The notes beneath the pieces are model-generated. The model ran no database searches. It was not told the DNA's origin and saw only the letters and a program-made list of their open reading frames with translations. The position numbers and the translations under genes are program-made. This document shows positions 34,841 through 43,041 of a stretch of DNA of 64,000 nucleotides, one piece after another. The stretch comes from Anaerolineales bacterium UBA2395. Its GTDB lineage: Bacteria > Chloroflexota > Anaerolineae > Anaerolineales > Villigracilaceae. The number at the start of each line of letters is the position of its first letter. The stretch's first letter is position 1. Location of the stretch: contig DDSH01000016.1 of NCBI GenBank assembly GCA_002343775.1, forward strand, positions 62,001 to 126,000, written 5' to 3'.

Positions 34841-35318
34841 ATACGTCCTGCCGACTTACATTCCCGAACTTCGCATGGACCAGTGACGCAAGATCAGCAA
34901 CACCCAGTTGAACATTCAACCCGCGCTGCCCGCCGGAAATGAAAATCTCCCCAAACGTTTGCGCCGACGAGTCAATCACCACTTGAAACCCTTTGTGAAT
35001 CAACGCCAGCGGCGAGATGCCGCCCGCCTGTAAACCGGTCAACTGTTCGGCTTCACGCTCGGTCGGCAGGTACATTTTCTTCTCACCCAGGAACGCAGCC
35101 AGAGCTTTCAGATCCACAACCTGCGGACCGGGAATTACCGCCAGTACCGGCTTCCCCTTTTCCCTTTTGGTAACAATGGTTTTGAAGACCTGCCCGGCTG
35201 GCACATTCAAAATCTGCGCCGCCTCCAATGCGCCAAGTTTCTCGGCGGGCAGGTCATGCGCCGTGTACTTCACTTTGCGCGAATCCAAAAATCGAGTGAC
35301 ATTATTTGTAACCGTCAT
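34839..35318 (-). CDS. ybaK: YbaK/EbsC-type Cys-tRNA(Pro) deacylase
   Basis: A 159-residue aminoacyl-tRNA editing-domain protein that deacylates mischarged Cys-tRNA(Pro). The catalytic lysine lies in QVFKTIVTKREKG, and the substrate loop contains GGISPLAL and SGGQRGLNVQL. The start at 35318 is preferred over an ATG seven codons upstream that is poorly placed. It is convergent with the lipoprotein pair and divergent from the next gene. Confidence 0.88.
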   Translation of the reverse strand: MTVTNNVTRFLDSRKVKYTAHDLPAEKLGALEAAQILNVPAGQVFKTIVTKREKGKPVLAVIPGPQVVDLKALAAFLGEKKMYLPTEREAEQLTGLQAGGISPLALIHKGFQVVIDSSAQTFGEIFISGGQRGLNVQLGVADLASLVHAKFGNVSRQDV

Positions 35319-35362
35319 AAGGCATAAAATCCTGTACAATTATAAACACAATGGAGGCTGAT

Positions 35363-35713
35363 ATGTCCGATAAGGAACAGGAAAGACTCAAACGCCTTCG
35401 AGACAAACAAATAGCCACCCGCGATCCACTGGTCAAACAGCGTAAATTTCAGCGCGACATCGCTTTGAAAACAAAACGGATGCGCAAGCCCTTTTCCTTT
35501 GCCAAGGCGTGGAGCGACATCCCCCACATCATCAGATCTCCGTTTTACGGACTATTGCTTGGGGTCATCGTCATCTTCGTTCTCCCCAAAGTTTGGGATT
35601 CACCTTACGCCTTCCTCGCCGGAGCCGGCGTCACCTTGATCTTTATCATCTTTGGACTCATCCTCGGAAACTCACTCGACCTCCGCGACAATATTCGGAA
35701 CAACCTCAAATAA
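35363..35713 (+). CDS. Small two-helix membrane protein of unknown function
   Basis: A 116-residue protein with a long basic cytoplasmic N-terminus (about 60 residues rich in Lys/Arg) and two hydrophobic helices near the end, closing with a basic tail. No family recognised. The start at 35363 has GGAGG 5 bases upstream; the ATG at 35351 would place that RBS inside the gene. First of three small plus-strand genes before rsh. Confidence 0.68.
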   Translation: MSDKEQERLKRLRDKQIATRDPLVKQRKFQRDIALKTKRMRKPFSFAKAWSDIPHIIRSPFYGLLLGVIVIFVLPKVWDSPYAFLAGAGVTLIFIIFGLILGNSLDLRDNIRNNLK

Positions 35714-35786
35714 GCGCTTCACCCCCGACCCGCAACCTGACTCAGGTAAAATAGGTGTACCTACGCCAAAACAAAGGAGACTCACC

Positions 35787-36239
35787 ATGATCAGCACGCA
35801 AACCCTATCGCAATTCAACCTGTTCAACGGACTGCCCGAACCGCTTCTCAAGGAAATCGCTGCCATTAGCACCGAGGTCAAGGCAAAGCAGGGAGAGATC
35901 GTCTTCCGCGAGGGAGAAAAAGCGGATAAACTGCATTTCCTCCTCAACGGCAGCGTTGCCCTGCGTGTCAAACTCACTTCGCGCCCCGAAAGCGTCACGG
36001 TCTCCTTTGTCTCCATGCCGTATCAAAGTTTTGGATGGTCTGGCATTGTGGCGCCCTTCCACTACACCTCCAGCGCCGAATGTGACGAAGACTCAACCCT
36101 GCTGATCATCCCCTCCGAACCGTTCATGAAACTGCTGGAAGCCCACCCAGAAGCCGGTTTCCAGGTCATGAAACGTGTGACCGAGATCATCGCCGACCGT
36201 CTGCGAAACAGCCGCCAGGCGCTGCTAAAAACCCTATAG
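35787..36239 (+). CDS. Cyclic nucleotide-binding domain protein
   Basis: A 150-residue single cNMP-binding domain like the N-terminal part of CRP: FNGLPEPLLKEIAAIST, then GEIVFREGEKADKLHFLLNGSVALRV. The canonical phosphate-binding cassette (GEIALL...R-SA) is not clear, so nucleotide binding is uncertain. No DNA-binding helix-turn-helix follows, so it is a stand-alone sensor or adaptor. RBS AAGGAG at 35774-35779. Confidence 0.8.
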   Translation: MISTQTLSQFNLFNGLPEPLLKEIAAISTEVKAKQGEIVFREGEKADKLHFLLNGSVALRVKLTSRPESVTVSFVSMPYQSFGWSGIVAPFHYTSSAECDEDSTLLIIPSEPFMKLLEAHPEAGFQVMKRVTEIIADRLRNSRQALLKTL

Positions 36240-36251
36240 AAAGAAGACATC

Positions 36252-36578
36252 ATGATTGAAATCGAAGAAATATTGGAAAACGAAGAGAACGAGAAGGTTT
36301 ACAATTTTGACCGCCTGCTGCAATTGACCACCTGGGCGAAGATCGTTTCATGGATTCTGATCGTGATCGGCGTGGTTTTGGTTGCGCTCGTCCTGTTCAT
36401 CATCGTTACCGGGTTCATGGAATCAGGCATGCCCGACGCCTATAATATGGTAACGCTGCTGGCTCTGCTGGGAATTGGCTTCCTGCCGGTCTTCCTTGGG
36501 CTGATCCTGCAATTCTTTATCGAGGGCTCCTTCCTGCTGGTGGATATCGAACAGAATACGGCGGGCGAAAAGGCGTAG
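36252..36578 (+). CDS. Small membrane protein of unknown function
   Basis: A 108-residue protein with an acidic start (MIEIEEILENEENEK), two long hydrophobic helices (about 30-55 and 65-95) and a short polar tail. It follows the cNMP-binding gene by 12 bases, suggesting an operon. No recognisable domain. It ends before a hairpin with a T-tail. Confidence 0.62.
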   Translation: MIEIEEILENEENEKVYNFDRLLQLTTWAKIVSWILIVIGVVLVALVLFIIVTGFMESGMPDAYNMVTLLALLGIGFLPVFLGLILQFFIEGSFLLVDIEQNTAGEKA

Positions 36579-36632
36579 TTCAAACTACCAGAAACTGAAT
36601 CAGGCTTGGGCACGGTCTGAAGCGCTCAAATC

Positions 36633-36663
36633 AGGCGGTCTCTGCGCAAGGGATCGCCTTTTT
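36633..36663 (+). terminator. Terminator-like hairpin before rsh
   Basis: AGGCGGTCT (36633-36641) pairs with GGATCGCCT (36651-36659) with two wobble pairs, followed by TTTTT. It would end the upstream small-gene operon, or attenuate transcription entering rsh. Confidence 0.65.
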
Positions 36664-36675
36664 CGTTCCGCGTAG

Positions 36676-36681
36676 TACAAT
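36676..36681 (+). promoter_or_regulatory. TACAAT -10-like box 8 bases before the rsh start
   Basis: TACAAT ends 8 bases before the ATG at 36690. No clear -35 is visible. If real, the rsh mRNA would be leaderless or nearly so. Confidence 0.4.
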
Positions 36682-36689
36682 TATCCGCG

Positions 36690-38909
36690 ATGAAATCTGT
36701 TATTGCCGCCATTCCGCTTGAAAAACTTCTCGAACAACTCCCTGAAAACTACATGGTTGCGGATCGGGAGTTGGTGGTGCGCGCCTATCACATGGCGGAG
36801 GAGGCGCACCGTGAGCAGAAGCGGCATTCGGGCGAACCGTATATCAATCATTGTATTGCGGTCGCAAGCATCCTCTCAGATTTAAAGGTCCCTGCGGAAG
36901 TGGTTGCCGCCGGATTGCTGCATGATACAGTGGAAGACACCCCCATTACACTGGCGGACATCCGCCGCGAATTTGGGGATACGGTTAAACTGCTCGTAGA
37001 CGGGGTGACCAAACTGACGCAGCTGCCGCGCGTCTCGCGCGGAGACCAGCACGCCGAAGCCGGGGAAAATGGGAATGATAGTGAAGAGTTCGAAAACCAG
37101 TCGGCTTTTGGTCGAAATCCAGACATGGTCTCCGAGACGCTGCGCAAGACCTTCCTTGCCATGGGCGAGGATGTGCGTGTGGTGCTGATCAAACTCTCCG
37201 ATCGGTTGCACAATATGCGCACGCTCGGTCACATGCCGGAGCATAAACGCAAGCGCATCGCGCAGGAAACGCTTGATATTTTTGCCCCGCTCGCCAACCG
37301 TCTTGGTATCTGGCAGTTGAAATGGGAATTGGAAGACCTGAGCTTTCGGTACGTAAACCCGGAAAAATACAAGGAGATCGCGGAGCAACTCGCCGAACGC
37401 CGCCCCGATCGGGAAAACCAGCTTGAGGAAATCAAGGACAATCTGGTACGGCTGCTTGAAAAGAACAACATCAAGTCCGAAATCAGCGGACGTCCGAAGC
37501 ACATCTATTCGATCTACAAAAAGATGCAGAAGAAGGACAAAGCCTTCAACATGCTGTACGATGTGCGCGCCGTGCGCCTGATCGTGCCGGATGTGCCTTC
37601 CTGTTACGCAGCGCTGGGGGTGATCCACACCACCTGGCGCCCCATTCCCGGCGAATTCGACGACTACATCGCCGCCCCCAAGGACAACTTCTATCAATCC
37701 CTGCACACTGCCGTCATTTACGACGACAAACGCCCCATCGAGGTGCAGATCCGCACACAAGATATGCACTTGAACGCGGAGTATGGCATTGCCGCCCACT
37801 GGCGCTACAAGGAGGGCAGCAAACACGACCGGAATTTCGAGCAGCGCATCAGCTCGCTGCGCAAGATGATGGAATGGCGTTCGGATGTAAGCGACGCCGC
37901 CGAATTCGTCGAATCGATGCGCAGCGACGTATTCCGCGACCGTGTGTACGTCTTCACCCCGCGCGGCGACATCATCGACCTGCCCGCCGGATGCACCCCC
38001 ATCGACTTCGCCTACCACGTCCACACCGACATCGGACACCGCTGTCGCGGTGCGCGCATCAACGGCAAGCTCGTCCCACTCTACCAGGGACTCAAAACCG
38101 GCGACCAGGTGGAGATCCTCACCGCCAAACGCGGCGGTCCCAGCCGCGACTGGCTGAATGTTAACCTTGGTCTCGTACGCACCCAGCGCGCGCGCGCCAA
38201 GATCAAAGCCTGGTTCAAAAAACAGGAAGACGAGCAAAACCTGGCACAGGGACGTGACACCCTCGAGCGGGAGTTGCAGCGGCTGGGCATCACAGAGATC
38301 AGCTTCGAAAAACTGGCACGCGAACTCGGTTACAAAATGCCGGATGAAATGTTCATCGCCCTTGGCACAGGCGACCTGTCCATCGGCAAGGTCATCAAGG
38401 AATTTTCGCAGGATGAAGAGATCAAGGACATCCTCGAAGCCAACGCCCCATCCGCGCCGGTCACCTCCACCGACGCCGTGGAAGTGGTGGGGTTGAAAGG
38501 CATGCTTTCCACCATGGCAAGATGCTGCAACCCCATGCCAGGCGACCAGATCGTAGGCTTTGTCACCCGTGGACGCGGCGCCACCATTCACCGGCAAGAC
38601 TGCCCGAACGTCCTCAAAACCAAAGACCGCGAACGCCTGCTCAAAGTAGGTTGGGGGCATGTCGAACGCACGTACCCGGTTCCCGTCAAGATCAAGGCAT
38701 ATGACCGGCAAGGATTGATGAGCGACGTCTCCATCCTGCTGGCAGACGAAAACATCAACATTGCAAACGTATCGGTCAACGTCAATCGCAGCATTGCCGA
38801 CCTGCGCCTCATCATCGAAGTAAAAGATATCACCCAACTCAGCCGCATCCTCACCCGCATCGAAAACCTGCCAAATGTAATGGAAGCGCATCGAACCAAC
38901 CCCGGTTAA
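36690..38909 (+). CDS. rsh: RelA/SpoT-type (p)ppGpp synthetase/hydrolase
   Basis: A 739-residue bifunctional stringent-response enzyme. The hydrolase HD domain (about 25-190) has HDTVEDT and KLSDRLHNMRTLG intact, the synthetase domain (about 240-350) contains the YSIYKKMQKK and DNFYQSLHTAVI segments, then TGS (about 405-470; FTPRGDIIDLPAGCTPIDFAY) and C-terminal ACT. Both catalytic cores look whole, so it both makes and degrades (p)ppGpp. A 25-residue acidic insertion (GDQHAEAGENGNDSEEFEN) lies between HD motifs. No nearby second synthetase is seen. Confidence 0.94.
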   Translation: MKSVIAAIPLEKLLEQLPENYMVADRELVVRAYHMAEEAHREQKRHSGEPYINHCIAVASILSDLKVPAEVVAAGLLHDTVEDTPITLADIRREFGDTVKLLVDGVTKLTQLPRVSRGDQHAEAGENGNDSEEFENQSAFGRNPDMVSETLRKTFLAMGEDVRVVLIKLSDRLHNMRTLGHMPEHKRKRIAQETLDIFAPLANRLGIWQLKWELEDLSFRYVNPEKYKEIAEQLAERRPDRENQLEEIKDNLVRLLEKNNIKSEISGRPKHIYSIYKKMQKKDKAFNMLYDVRAVRLIVPDVPSCYAALGVIHTTWRPIPGEFDDYIAAPKDNFYQSLHTAVIYDDKRPIEVQIRTQDMHLNAEYGIAAHWRYKEGSKHDRNFEQRISSLRKMMEWRSDVSDAAEFVESMRSDVFRDRVYVFTPRGDIIDLPAGCTPIDFAYHVHTDIGHRCRGARINGKLVPLYQGLKTGDQVEILTAKRGGPSRDWLNVNLGLVRTQRARAKIKAWFKKQEDEQNLAQGRDTLERELQRLGITEISFEKLARELGYKMPDEMFIALGTGDLSIGKVIKEFSQDEEIKDILEANAPSAPVTSTDAVEVVGLKGMLSTMARCCNPMPGDQIVGFVTRGRGATIHRQDCPNVLKTKDRERLLKVGWGHVERTYPVPVKIKAYDRQGLMSDVSILLADENINIANVSVNVNRSIADLRLIIEVKDITQLSRILTRIENLPNVMEAHRTNPG

Positions 38910-38924
38910 GCGGATAGTGTGGGG

Positions 38925-38930
38925 TATAAT
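38925..38930 (+). promoter_or_regulatory. TATAAT -10 box before moeA
   Basis: A consensus TATAAT ends 14 bases before the moeA ATG at 38945; the leader would be about 7 bases. No convincing -35 hexamer upstream, where the rsh 3' end lies. Confidence 0.45.
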
Positions 38931-38944
38931 CGCGGCGTTTTCGT

Positions 38945-40159
38945 ATGCTATCCGTGAACGAAGCGCGCGAGCGCATCCTTTCCAACTTTCAAGCCACCGC
39001 AACAGAACATATCCCGCTGGTTGCCTCTGCCAACCGCGTCCTTGGCAAAGACATTGTCTCCGACCAGGACTTCCCCGCCTTCAACAACTCCGCCGTGGAT
39101 GGGTTCGCCATCCGCGCTGAAGATACAACCGCTTCCCCCCGGACCTTGAGCGTCGTCTCCGACATTCCAGCCGGCACTTCACCGACAGTGATCCTACGTC
39201 CGGGTGAAGCAGCGCGCATCATGACCGGTGCGCAACTTCCGCAGGGAGCGGATGCCGTCGTCCCGGTGGAAGAGACCGATTTCCAAAATCACCACGCCGG
39301 GGTCGCCGCCCCAAAGACAGTTACACCGACCAGGCAAATCAAATCCGGTGACAATGTGCGCCTGCGCGGCACCGACATTCGCAGCGGCGAAGCCGTCCTC
39401 GAAAAGGGACGCGTTCTCCAACCACAAGACCTGGGTGTACTGGCGATGCTTGGCATACCAACCGTCCTGGTGCATAAAAAGCCGCGGGTGGCATTGCTCT
39501 CCTCCGGCGACGAGCTGCTGGATGTAAGCGCCCCGCTCGAACCCGGCAAGATCCGCGATACGAATTCGTACACGCTGGCTGCCTCCATCGAAAAAGCCGG
39601 AGCAGATGTTTTGCGATTGGGTGTGGCACGCGACACGCGTGAGGCAGTGCGCGCGCTGCTCGACCAAGCTGCAAATGCACATGTAGACTTGATCCTCTCA
39701 TCGGCGGGCGTGAGCGTGGGCGCGTTCGACTTTATCAAGGAAGTTATCGAATCGAACGGCAAAATGGACTTCTGGCGCGTGAACATGCGCCCCGGCAAAC
39801 CGCTGGCATTTGGGGAATACAAAGGATTGCCGGTCATTGGGCTGCCGGGCAACCCGGTTTCAGCCTTCGTCGGCTTCGAGGTTTTCGTCCGCCCGGTGCT
39901 GGAGCGGCTGGGCGGCAAACTGGACAGAGACAGGCTCAAGGTCCGGGTACGATGCGCAGAGGAAATTCTTTCAGACGGACGGGAAAGCTATCTGCGGGCA
40001 AACATCCAGATGCAAGAGGGGCAGCAAGTCGCAAGGTTGACGGGACATCAGGGTTCGGGAAATCTGCTGTCTTTGGTACAAGCGGATGCTTTACTAATCA
40101 TCCCCGCTGGTGTAAAATGCGTGCCTGCTGGTCAGGAAGTTGACGCTTATCTTTTATAG
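38945..40159 (+). CDS. moeA: Molybdopterin molybdotransferase MoeA
   Basis: A 404-residue enzyme that inserts molybdate (or tungstate) into adenylated molybdopterin. Recognised by the MoeA signature DFPAFNNSAVDGFAIRAEDT, the GAQLPQGADAVVPVEET domain and the C-terminal MPT-binding motif SSAGVSVGAFDFI, followed by GLPGNPVSAFVGFEVFVRP. It would serve the nearby tungstoenzyme AOR. It lies 35 bases after rsh and just before the VKOR gene. Confidence 0.94.
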   Translation: MLSVNEARERILSNFQATATEHIPLVASANRVLGKDIVSDQDFPAFNNSAVDGFAIRAEDTTASPRTLSVVSDIPAGTSPTVILRPGEAARIMTGAQLPQGADAVVPVEETDFQNHHAGVAAPKTVTPTRQIKSGDNVRLRGTDIRSGEAVLEKGRVLQPQDLGVLAMLGIPTVLVHKKPRVALLSSGDELLDVSAPLEPGKIRDTNSYTLAASIEKAGADVLRLGVARDTREAVRALLDQAANAHVDLILSSAGVSVGAFDFIKEVIESNGKMDFWRVNMRPGKPLAFGEYKGLPVIGLPGNPVSAFVGFEVFVRPVLERLGGKLDRDRLKVRVRCAEEILSDGRESYLRANIQMQEGQQVARLTGHQGSGNLLSLVQADALLIIPAGVKCVPAGQEVDAYLL

Positions 40160-40166
40160 AGGAAGC

Positions 40167-40595
40167 ATGGATAAATGGATGGTTCGCGCATCGGTTGCGT
40201 TGGCAGTGATCGGTGTACTGGTTTCGGTCTATATGACCATTTACAAAGTGACCGGAAATGAAGGCATGTGCCTTGGCTCGGGTGATTGTTCCACTGTGAA
40301 TGCGAGCCGCTTTTCCGAAGTGAACGGAATCCCCGTAGCAGTCATCGGTGTGATCGGATATCTTGCGATCCTGGGCGTGCATCTGTTCGAAAACCGCATC
40401 GCGTTCATCCGTCAAAACGCCACATTGATGCTCTTTGGAATGGGGCTGGTCGGCTTTGTCTTCACCGTCTGGCTGGTGTATGTGGAGATCGCCATTCTGA
40501 AAGCCCTGTGCCCGTTTTGTGTGACCTCTCAGGTTGCAATGACCCTCATTTTCATTCTCGCCGTCATTCGCCTGGTCAGAAACCCCCAAGTTTAG
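40167..40595 (+). CDS. VKOR-family membrane thiol oxidase (DsbB-like)
   Basis: A 142-residue membrane protein with four helices. The redox pairs are visible: loop cysteines Cys35 and Cys41 (CLGSGDC) and the catalytic Cys115-x-x-Cys118 (CPFC), with the conserved Ser in NASRFSEVNGIPVA. VKOR homologues oxidise a DsbA-type thioredoxin using quinone and so drive disulfide formation. No fused or adjacent thioredoxin partner is present. RBS GAGGAAG; 7 bases after moeA. Confidence 0.9.
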   Translation: MDKWMVRASVALAVIGVLVSVYMTIYKVTGNEGMCLGSGDCSTVNASRFSEVNGIPVAVIGVIGYLAILGVHLFENRIAFIRQNATLMLFGMGLVGFVFTVWLVYVEIAILKALCPFCVTSQVAMTLIFILAVIRLVRNPQV

Positions 40596-40609
40596 GAGGA
40601 TGTTGAAAA

Positions 40610-40843
40610 ATGCCCCGCATTAAGTGCCACTATGCAGATTGTGTTTTTCTGGACGAAGGCTATTGCTCCGCCGCCGCGGTGGAGTTCGACCCGGATACAG
40701 GGTGTGTGACCTATTCTCCCGCCGACGGCGCCGCAGCCGCTGGCGATGAATGGGATGAGGATGATGAGTCGGATGAATGGGAAGATGAAGATCTGGACGA
40801 AGAGGAAGATGATGAATGGCTCGACGAAGAAGACGAGTTCTAA
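40610..40843 (+). CDS. Small Cys-containing protein with strongly acidic tail
   Basis: A 77-residue protein. The first 35 residues contain four Cys (CHYADC, then two more at GYCSAA and GCVTYS) in a pattern resembling DUF1540-type small metal-binding proteins. The last about 33 residues are almost all Asp, Glu and Trp (DEWDEDDESDEWEDEDL). Probably a metal-binding module with a charged tail; function unknown. It follows VKOR by 14 bases with RBS AGGAGG. Confidence 0.72.
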   Translation: MPRIKCHYADCVFLDEGYCSAAAVEFDPDTGCVTYSPADGAAAAGDEWDEDDESDEWEDEDLDEEEDDEWLDEEDEF

Positions 40844-40885
40844 CCCTTCCGCTTCCCTTCTAACTTGTGTTTGATGCCACTCCCC

Positions 40886-40914
40886 AAGCCTTCTCCAAGC
40901 GAGAGGGCTTTTTT
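40886..40914 (+). terminator. Terminator after the rsh-moeA-VKOR run
   Basis: AAGCCTTCTC (40886-40895) pairs with GAGAGGGCTT (40901-40910), one wobble pair, followed by a T6 run. Plus-strand terminator for the small acidic gene. Confidence 0.8.
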
Positions 40915-40989
40915 ATTTCCGGCAAGCATTCCGGCGATGGGGCGTCATAATTCAAGCCCTGCGCGGCGTTGCCGTTGCCGAAAACTGGC

Positions 40990-41772
40990 TTAATCTTTTG
41001 TGAACGCGTACAACAACACCCCTGCCGCAACAGACAGGTTCAACGAACTGACGCGTCCGCGCATGGGCAGCGAGAGGGTGACATCGCAGGCATCGGTCTG
41101 TTCGCGGGACAAGCCCTTTTGCTCATTGCCCAACACCAACACCCACGGGGCTTGCGGAACAAGGGTGTGATAGTCCACATCCGCTTTGGCAGATGTGCCG
41201 ATCAGTTGACAGCCCCCCATGCGCGCCCAATCGACAAACTCAGCGAACGCGGCTTGCACCACGGGCTTCCAAAACAACGTACCCATGCTGGCGCGGACAA
41301 CGGTGGGATGATACAACTCCACGCCGCCATCGAGCAAAAAAAGCGCATCAACACCAACGGCATCCATCGTGCGTAGGATCGTGCCGAGATTGCCCGGGTC
41401 TTGCGGCGAGACCAATGCCACCGAACGGGTTGTGGGCTGGATATCATTCAAGATAAAGTGCCGCTGCCGCACCACTGCCAGAATGCCTTGCGGGTTTTCC
41501 TTGTCGGCGAGAGATTCCATCACCGCAGCAGAAACAGGCTGAAGTCGAAGGTCGAGGCGGGAGGCGTGTGCCAGCAAATCCTTTGCGAATCCGCTTGTCA
41601 ACAGTTCAGGCGCATACACAACCGCATCCACATCCCACCCCGCTGCAATGACCTCGCCAACATGATGAATCCCCTCAACGAGGAAGGTATCTGTTTCCAG
41701 GCGGTTTTTTTTCTGGTGCAGCGCGCGGACTTGTTTGATGAACGGATTCGCCGTGCTGGTGAGGATATCCAT
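40990..41772 (-). CDS. TrmH/SpoU-family RNA 2'-O-methyltransferase
   Basis: A 260-residue SPOUT-fold methyltransferase. The three SpoU motifs are present: motif 1 VSPQDPGNLGTILRTMDAVG, motif 2 LVLGNEQKGLS, motif 3 LPMRGRVSSLNLSVAAGVLLYA, forming the trefoil SAM site. The N-terminal part (FIKQVRALHQKK) is the RNA-binding L30e-like domain. Target (rRNA or tRNA) not evident. The start at 41772 is divergent from the wall-protein gene by 42 bases. Confidence 0.9.
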   Translation of the reverse strand: MDILTSTANPFIKQVRALHQKKNRLETDTFLVEGIHHVGEVIAAGWDVDAVVYAPELLTSGFAKDLLAHASRLDLRLQPVSAAVMESLADKENPQGILAVVRQRHFILNDIQPTTRSVALVSPQDPGNLGTILRTMDAVGVDALFLLDGGVELYHPTVVRASMGTLFWKPVVQAAFAEFVDWARMGGCQLIGTSAKADVDYHTLVPQAPWVLVLGNEQKGLSREQTDACDVTLSLPMRGRVSSLNLSVAAGVLLYAFTKD

Positions 41773-41779
41773 GCGCAGA

Positions 41780-41807
41780 ATTGTATCCGAAAATGTCCGT
41801 TTATAAT
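41780..41807. promoter_or_regulatory. Overlapping divergent promoters for TrmH-like and G5/3D genes
   Basis: Plus strand: TATAAT (41802-41807) with TTGTAT (41781-41786) about 15 bases upstream, and 7 bases to the ATG at 41815. Minus strand: TACAAT (41785-41780) with 7 bases to the ATG at 41772. The plus -35 and minus -10 overlap, so the two promoters probably compete. Confidence 0.5.
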
Positions 41808-41814
41808 TGTCGGC

Positions 41815-43041
41815 ATGATTCCTTTTCGACGGTTCGCGCTGGGACTCGCGTTTTTGCTTACAGCCTGCCAGCCTACTGCCCCCCGCCAAATTAAAATTTT
41901 GGATGGAGATATCGCCCTCACAGTAACATCGTCAGAGCGCGTGCCTGTGCTGATCCTCGCGGAGGCAGGCATCGCACCGCAACCGCTCGACCGTGTGCTG
42001 GTCAATGGGATCTCGCTTGGGTTGGACGAACCTATTCCAGAGAGCGGCGACATCACCCTGCAACTACGCCGCATGGTAAACGTGACGCTCATCACGCCGC
42101 AAGGCGAGCAGAGGCTGCAAACTTCCGCACTGACGGTGGGAGACGTACTGAGCGAAGCGGGATTTGAAATTGGGGTTCGTGATAAAGTGAATCCGCTTCT
42201 TTCTACGCCGGTAATGGATGCAATGACCATCGAGTTTTTTCCCGCCCGAGAGTTGACCATTTCTTCAGGCGAGATAGTGACCACCATTCGCTCGGCGGCA
42301 GGGACGGTCGGCGAAGCGCTGGCTGAGGCGGGGATTCCGCTCATGGGGTTGGATGTCAGTGTTCCGGCGGAGAATGACGCGCTCCCTGCCGATGGGCAGA
42401 TCCGAGTGGTGCGAGTGACCGAGTCCATCAGCGTCGAGGTAGAATCGATTCCCTTCGACACAGAGACAACGGTTTCAGACGATATGGCGTTTGGCGAAAC
42501 GGAAATTTTGCAACCCGGCGTGAACGGTGTGGCGATGCTCCGCACGCGCATCCGCTTTGAAGATGGCGTTGAAGTCAGCCGCGAGGTGGAGGGTGAGACC
42601 GTGTTGCAACAACCGAAAACGCAGCGCGTGGCAAGCGGATCGAAGATCGTGCTGGCGCCCGTCGGCGGGGATGCGCCCTATCAATACTGGTATGCGACTC
42701 AAATGTACGCTTCCTGGTATTCGCCTTGCAACTCTGGCACGGGCGGCTGTTCGTATGGAACCGCCAGCGGTGCGCGCGCAGGCTACGGCATTGTGGCAGT
42801 GGACTATTCGTATTATTCCTATCTTGCGGGGATGAGAGTGTACATCCCCGGCTACGGCGTGGCAACCATCGGCGATACCGGCGGCGGACCGATCATCGAG
42901 AGCGTCTTTGGCGTGCCGCGCTATCAATGGATCGACCTCGGCTATGACGATAACAACATCGGCGGGCTTTCGGGCTGGGTGACGGTCTATTTCCTCGAAC
43001 CGGCTCCAGCGGAAATCCCTTACTTCTTCCAACAACAATGA
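41815..43041 (+). CDS. Secreted DUF348 / G5 / 3D domain protein (Rpf-like)
   Basis: A 408-residue lipoprotein-type secreted protein (lipobox LLTACQ, Cys at 18). Domains in order: three DUF348 repeats (about 35-205), a G5 domain (about 210-285; SVEVESIPFDTETTVSDDMA) and a C-terminal 3D domain (about 295-395; the Asp-containing GTASGARAGYGIVAVD and GYGVATIGDTGGG). G5 and 3D occur in cell-wall-binding or hydrolytic proteins such as resuscitation-promoting factors. It likely remodels peptidoglycan. Its stop overlaps the LCP gene (ATGA). Confidence 0.88.
   Translation: MIPFRRFALGLAFLLTACQPTAPRQIKILDGDIALTVTSSERVPVLILAEAGIAPQPLDRVLVNGISLGLDEPIPESGDITLQLRRMVNVTLITPQGEQRLQTSALTVGDVLSEAGFEIGVRDKVNPLLSTPVMDAMTIEFFPARELTISSGEIVTTIRSAAGTVGEALAEAGIPLMGLDVSVPAENDALPADGQIRVVRVTESISVEVESIPFDTETTVSDDMAFGETEILQPGVNGVAMLRTRIRFEDGVEVSREVEGETVLQQPKTQRVASGSKIVLAPVGGDAPYQYWYATQMYASWYSPCNSGTGGCSYGTASGARAGYGIVAVDYSYYSYLAGMRVYIPGYGVATIGDTGGGPIIESVFGVPRYQWIDLGYDDNNIGGLSGWVTVYFLEPAPAEIPYFFQQQ

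Noticed and set aside
36882..39002. A 706-codon open frame on the minus strand across rsh and the moeA start.
   Set aside because: It is the complement of the real RelA/SpoT gene, whose domains and motifs are complete on the plus strand; codon bias in GC-rich genes often opens the antisense frame. No recognisable domain or signal in the antisense protein.
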